NCBI GenBank assembly: GCA_021292165.1
Contig: CM037879.1
Location: 284,120,272-284,184,271, forward strand
Direction of reading: 5' to 3'
DNA: 64,000 nt
From: Shinisaurus crocodilurus
Taxonomy: Eukaryota; Chordata; Lepidosauria; Squamata; Shinisauridae
Shown here: positions 60,405-64,000 of the stretch, one piece after another
How positions within the stretch are numbered: position 1 is the stretch's first letter
Layout of the letters: every line of letters starts with the position of its first letter
The notes under the pieces: model-generated
Database searches by the model: none
The model's input: the letters and a program-made list of their open reading frames with translations, nothing else
What the model was told of the DNA's origin: nothing
Made by a program: the position numbers and the translations under genes

Positions 60405-61130
60405 GCCCCCAGCATTCCTAGAAACTCTTATATGTCCTTATCTGGAAGAGATAGCCTAGCTACAGTTATCCATGCTCTGGTAACCTCTCGTTTGGATTAC
60501 TGCAATGTGTTATACGTGGGGCTGCCTTTGAAAATGGTCCGGAAACTTCAGCTGGTCCAAAATAGGGCAGCGAGATTGTTAACGGGGACTGGCCGACGAG
60601 AACATATTATGCCAGTGCTTTCTCATCTGCACTGGCTGCCAGTCTGTTTCTGGGCCCGATTCAAAGTGTTGGTGCTAACATTTAAAGCCCTAAACGGCTT
60701 GGGGCCAGGGTATCTGAAGGATCATCTCCTCCCATATGTTCCTGCCCGGACACTAAGATCTGCATCAGCGGTCCTTCTCCGAGAGCCCCTGCCAAAGGAA
60801 GTGAAGCAGGTGGCTACCAGGAGGAGGGCCTTTTCTGCTGTGGCACCCCGGTTATGGAATGAGCTCCCCAAAGAGGTTCGCCTGGCACCTACTTTGTATT
60901 CTTTCCGGTGCCAGGTGAAGACCTTTCTGTTCTCCCAGGCATTTTAATCATTTTAATCATCTTAATCATCTTAATCATTTTAATCGTGTAATTGTTTTTA
61001 ATTCCGTTATTGTAACTGCTGCTGCTAACTCTGCTGTTTGTTTTTAATCTGTGGTTTTAAATTTTATATTTTATATTGTATTTTATGATTTGCTATTGGG
61101 CGGTATAAAAATGTATTAAATAAATAAATA
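60405..61130 (+). mobile_element. L2 LINE, 5'-truncated, well preserved
   Basis: The end of ORF2 (see the separate entry), then CATTTTAATCATCTTAATC repeats, GCTATTGGGCGGTATAAAAA and an (AAAT)n tail. The 3' UTR lacks the AGAGAGCTTCG segment seen in other copies. Confidence 0.92.
60447..60947 (+). pseudogene. L2 ORF2 C-terminal fragment, frame intact
   Basis: About 165 codons open to a natural stop. In order: LATVIHALVTSRLDYCNVLY, VGLPLKMVRKLQLVQNRAAR, HIMPVLSHLHWLPVCFWARF, LTFKALNGLGPGYLKDHL, LREPLPKEVKQVATRRRAFS, APRLWNELPKEVRLAPT and FRCQVKTFLFSQAF. This is the region downstream of the reverse-transcriptase catalytic core in L2 elements, so no YADD box is present. It is a 5'-truncated copy with an intact frame, pointing to a relatively young insertion. 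The open frame extends further upstream to 60240 by chance. Confidence 0.92.
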
Positions 61131-61210
61131 AACTCTTCTAGTGCCCACCAATCAGGGACTGAGCTGGCAACAGCACCCACATAGCACCCACAGAAAGAGA
61201 CAGACAATTA

Positions 61211-62529
61211 ATTTTATTTATTTCTTACATTTATTAATCGCCCATCTGGCTGGCCACCCGGCCACCCTGGGCGATGTACATCTAAAACAACACAATAAAA
61301 CATGATAATTAAAACAGTATAAAAAATATTTTAGAATCCTAACCCACCCCATATTCCCGCCTGAACAGCCATGTTTTTAATGCACGGCAGAAGCTCATCA
61401 CGGAGGGGGCATGGCGAAGGTCACTAGGGAGAAAGTTCCATAACGTGGGGGCCGCCACAGAGAAGGCCCTCTTCCTAGTCCCCACCAGCCTGGCTGCTCT
61501 GGCTGATGGGATAAGGAGAAGGCCGTCTATGGCAGATCTTGTTGAGAGGCCTACTTGATGTTGAAGGCGCTCCTTGAGATAAACTGGGCCCGGCCACACC
61601 TTGAATTCGGCTCGGCAAGCAACTGGTAGCCAGTGCAACTCCTTAAGCACTGGTGTGATGTGATCACGCCGGCGGCTGCCCTTAATCAGGCGAGCCACCG
61701 CGTTCTGTACCAGCTGAAGCTTCCGAACCGTCTTCCAGGGTAACCCCACGTAGAGCGCATTACAGTAGCCAAGGCGAGAGGAGACCAAGGCATGAACCAC
61801 TGATGGGAGCAGATGATTAGGAAGGTAGGGGCGCAGCTGCCGTATCAGATGGAGTTGATACAGCGCTGCCCAGCTCACAGCTGACACCTGAGCTTCCATG
61901 GACAGCTGGGAGTCTAGAATGACCCCCAAGCTGCGGACCTGGTCCTTCAAGGGGAGATGTACCCCATTCAGCACCAGGTCAACATCCCCTAACCTCCCCT
62001 TGTCTCCCACCAGAAGTACCTCGGTCTTGTCAGGGTTCAGTTTCAACATGTTCCTGCCCATCCAGCCACCCACTGCCTCCAGGCACTTGGACAGGGTCTC
62101 AACGGCCAACCTCGGTGAGGACTTGAAAGAGAGGTAGAGCTGCGTGTCATCCGCATACTGATGACACCGCACCCCAAACCTCCTGATGATAGCCCCCAGC
62201 AGCTTTAGGTAGATGTTGAATAACATCGGGGAGAGGATGGAACCCTGCGGCACCCCACAAGTGAGCAGCCGAGGGTCCGAAACCTCCTCCCCAAGAACTA
62301 CCCTCTGGTACCTTCCAGAGAGGAAGGACCGGAACCACTGTAATACAGTGCCTCCGATACCCAACCCCTCCAGGCGGTCCGGGAGGATACCGTGGTCCAC
62401 GGTATTAAAAGCTGCTGAGAGATCGAGGAGGACTAGGAAGGAGCATTCGCCCCTATCCAAGGCCCTCCTCATATCATCCACCAAGGCGAACAATGAGCTC
62501 ATGATGAAGGGGGCACACCCCCAGCACAC
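61211..62529 (-). mobile_element. L2 LINE with reverse-transcriptase core
   Basis: The 3' end in reverse orientation begins with TTATTAATCGCCCATCTGGC and CACCCTGGGCGATGTACATC. The element extends at least to the reverse-transcriptase core near 62530, where the frame passes into unrelated CA-rich sequence. It is the largest LINE piece in the window. Confidence 0.93.
61339..62529 (-). pseudogene. L2 ORF2 reverse transcriptase, 5'-truncated
   Basis: An open frame of 396 codons on the minus strand. Reverse-transcriptase boxes are visible: LVLLDLSAAFNTVDH (box A, about residues 32-46, first Asp kept, second Asp changed to Asn), CGVPQGSILSPMLFNIY (box B, about residues 91-107) and HQYADDTQLYLSF (box C with the catalytic YADD, about residues 123-135). 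The C-terminus has SRLGYCNALYVGLPWKTVRK, LQLVQNAVARLIKGSRRRDH, LKELHWLPVACRAEFKV, RKRAFSVAAPTLWNFLPSDL and LKTWLFRREYGVG. Around residue 310 (FKVWPGPVYLKERL) about ten residues expected from related copies are missing, an in-frame deletion. The endonuclease domain is absent, so it cannot be autonomous. The first few residues are not L2. Confidence 0.95.
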
Positions 62530-63004
62530 ACACCTGCATCACTTCACACACAACATGCAAGACAATGTCACCGCACCCCCCCACTCCATCAGCCCCAGTG
62601 GCTAAGTCAGCAATGGCCTCATATAGAGGAACAGAACTGTACTCCATTTATGTATTTATTTTGCTCTTTGGATATTATGGGGTTAAATCTTGTGTGTGTG
62701 TGTGTGTTGGTCAATTCCAGCCAAAAGGTCAAAAGTTGAGTTAGAGATGATAAGAGTCAGGATGTTTGAGTTAGAGATGATAAGAGTCAGGAAGCCAAAA
62801 GTTTGCGAAGGATCAAGTCAAAAGTTTGGTTGAAGAGTCTGCAAAGGAAGAAGAAGAAAAGAGTTTGCAGGAGGTTCAAAAGAAGGTCAGGGGAAGACCT
62901 TAGGATAAAGTAATTTAGGGCAAAGGTGACTAAGAAAGTACCTTCTGAATTGGATGGCGCTGGGGAAGGAAAAAAATTAATTTTAAGAGAAAAGTCTAAA
63001 GCAG

Positions 63005-63047
<43 letters not shown>

Positions 63048-63261
63048 AAGACCACAAAAAGCCAGTACTGCTGGAACTGGAGAACTGGTGGGACACTTGC
63101 AGAGAGCACACACAGCCCTCCTAGGACAAGGGTTCAAATCCCATCTACGGAGGGAAAGGCTCTATCACCAACCAGCCAAAAGGAGGCACCCCAGTTGTTT
63201 GAGTGGAATTTGGTGTTGGGTGTTTGTGTTTGGAGTCCAAAGGTGAAATACAGCAAATTTA
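62530..63261. other. Unassigned; (GT)n and (GA)n tracts
   Basis: GT repeats lie at about 62691-62707 and a (GA)n tract at about 63010-63043. The segment 62724-62800 contains a short tandem duplication (GAGTTAGAGATGATAAGAGT twice). There is no gene. Confidence 0.5.
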
Positions 63262-63661
63262 GGCTGGTCGTGTGTCCTCTTCTACAGAGGAAAGTCATCT
63301 GTTTGAGGGCTGCCAGAGGACTGTCCTCTGGTTTGAAGGCATCCTCTATTCAAAGGGCTGGGTCCAGTCCAAGTCCAGTTTAAGAATAAAGAACCATCAG
63401 AAGGCAGAGCTGGGCCTTGAAGTTGCCCATCAACAGCACCTGAACAGCAGACTGAAGAAGGCACACAGGTCACCTGGTCGCAGTCTTCCACACTAGGGTG
63501 AGACGTACTGTATTTCTATTTAAATTATAGTTATTATTTCTAAATTTGCCTGCATACATATAAATTAGCATAGGCACATTTCATAGAAATCAGTGTCCTT
63601 GTTTGTCCTCTTTTGGGTGGATGCAATTCCTCTTTTTTTGGCAATTTCTAAGTGGCCACCC
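63262..63661 (+). mobile_element. TA-flanked MITE, family E
   Basis: GGCTGGTCGTGTGTCCTCTT begins and TTCTAAGTGGCCACCC ends the copy. It has the internal words GAGGACTGTCCTCTGG-like, CACCTGAACAGCAGAC and TTTGCCTGCATACATATAAA. The TA flank is visible on the left only (TTTA before 63262). Confidence 0.72.
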
Positions 63662-64000
63662 AAAGCAATGCTGAGCAGTCCGGCCACTATTTTAATTTCC
63701 CACAATTCCCACAACACAGCATCACTCCAGAACTTTGCGTGAAGTTAAAAATGGCAACTAGGGAGCACCAGGCATCAGTGACCAGCCCTGTCAAAGATGG
63801 CAGGTGCTGATACCAGACCCGGGTGTAAGAGTGAAGCGTGCCTTCCATTTTAATTCAGAAAAAAAAAAAAAAAAAACATGTTCCTGCCTGACGTATTAAA
63901 GGTTTGGGGCACACTGCTCTGAAGAGCCCACAAGTCACAGTCTGCCCATGACAGACCCACCTGCTGCCACGATACCAGCAGTCTGCCGAGAGAATCCCAG
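63662..64000. other. No recognisable feature
   Basis: An A-run lies near 63860-63877. No gene or repeat is recognised before the window ends. Confidence 0.4.

Overview
This window looks like intergenic or intronic DNA from a squamate reptile, most likely a lizard. It contains no host gene that I can support. The assignment rests on the repeat content: tRNA-derived SINEs with an L2-like tail, several L2 LINE subfamilies, two CR1 lineages, a 5S-rRNA-derived SINE with a CR1-like tail, and many short non-autonomous DNA transposons (mainly hAT type). The species and the chromosome position cannot be told from the sequence. Every long open frame either encodes a piece of a retrotransposon or is an artefact of repeats. 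Layout: 0-9 kb holds foldback MITEs, an hAT MITE with CAGGGCCGG ends, a 5S-SINE, the first copy of a 687-bp hAT element packed with ACTCG motifs, and a SINE broken by two later insertions (8.0-8.7 kb). 9-18 kb has L2, SINE and CR1 fragments and a decayed LINE ORF2 end carrying a C2H2 zinc finger. 18-24.3 kb has a TA-flanked MITE with a 5S-SINE inside it, a GC-rich CAGGGCCGG element, and a 589-bp hAT-type element made of seven tandem left halves plus one inverted right half. 24.3-27 kb is repeat-poor. 27-42 kb is a dense mixture of L2, CR1 (including an ORF1 esterase-like remnant), SINEs and MITEs. 42-47 kb has nested MITEs and two compact hairpins. 47-53.3 kb contains a 390-bp inverted duplication around the second ACTCG element and a possible 69-bp exon. 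53-60 kb is mostly repeat-poor. 60-62.5 kb has the two best-preserved L2 reverse-transcriptase remnants. The last 1.5 kb has a GA tract and another TA-flanked MITE. The elements form no pathway. What can be read is a chronology of insertions: perfect 8-bp target duplications on twelve hAT-type copies from three families (a thirteenth, in a CA tract, cannot be judged) point to relatively recent DNA-transposon activity, while the LINE remnants are mostly 5'-truncated and several are frameshifted. No previously undescribed functional system was found. The most unusual items are the tandem-terminus hAT array, the ACTCG-rich hAT family, the 5S/CR1 chimeric SINE and the candidate exon.
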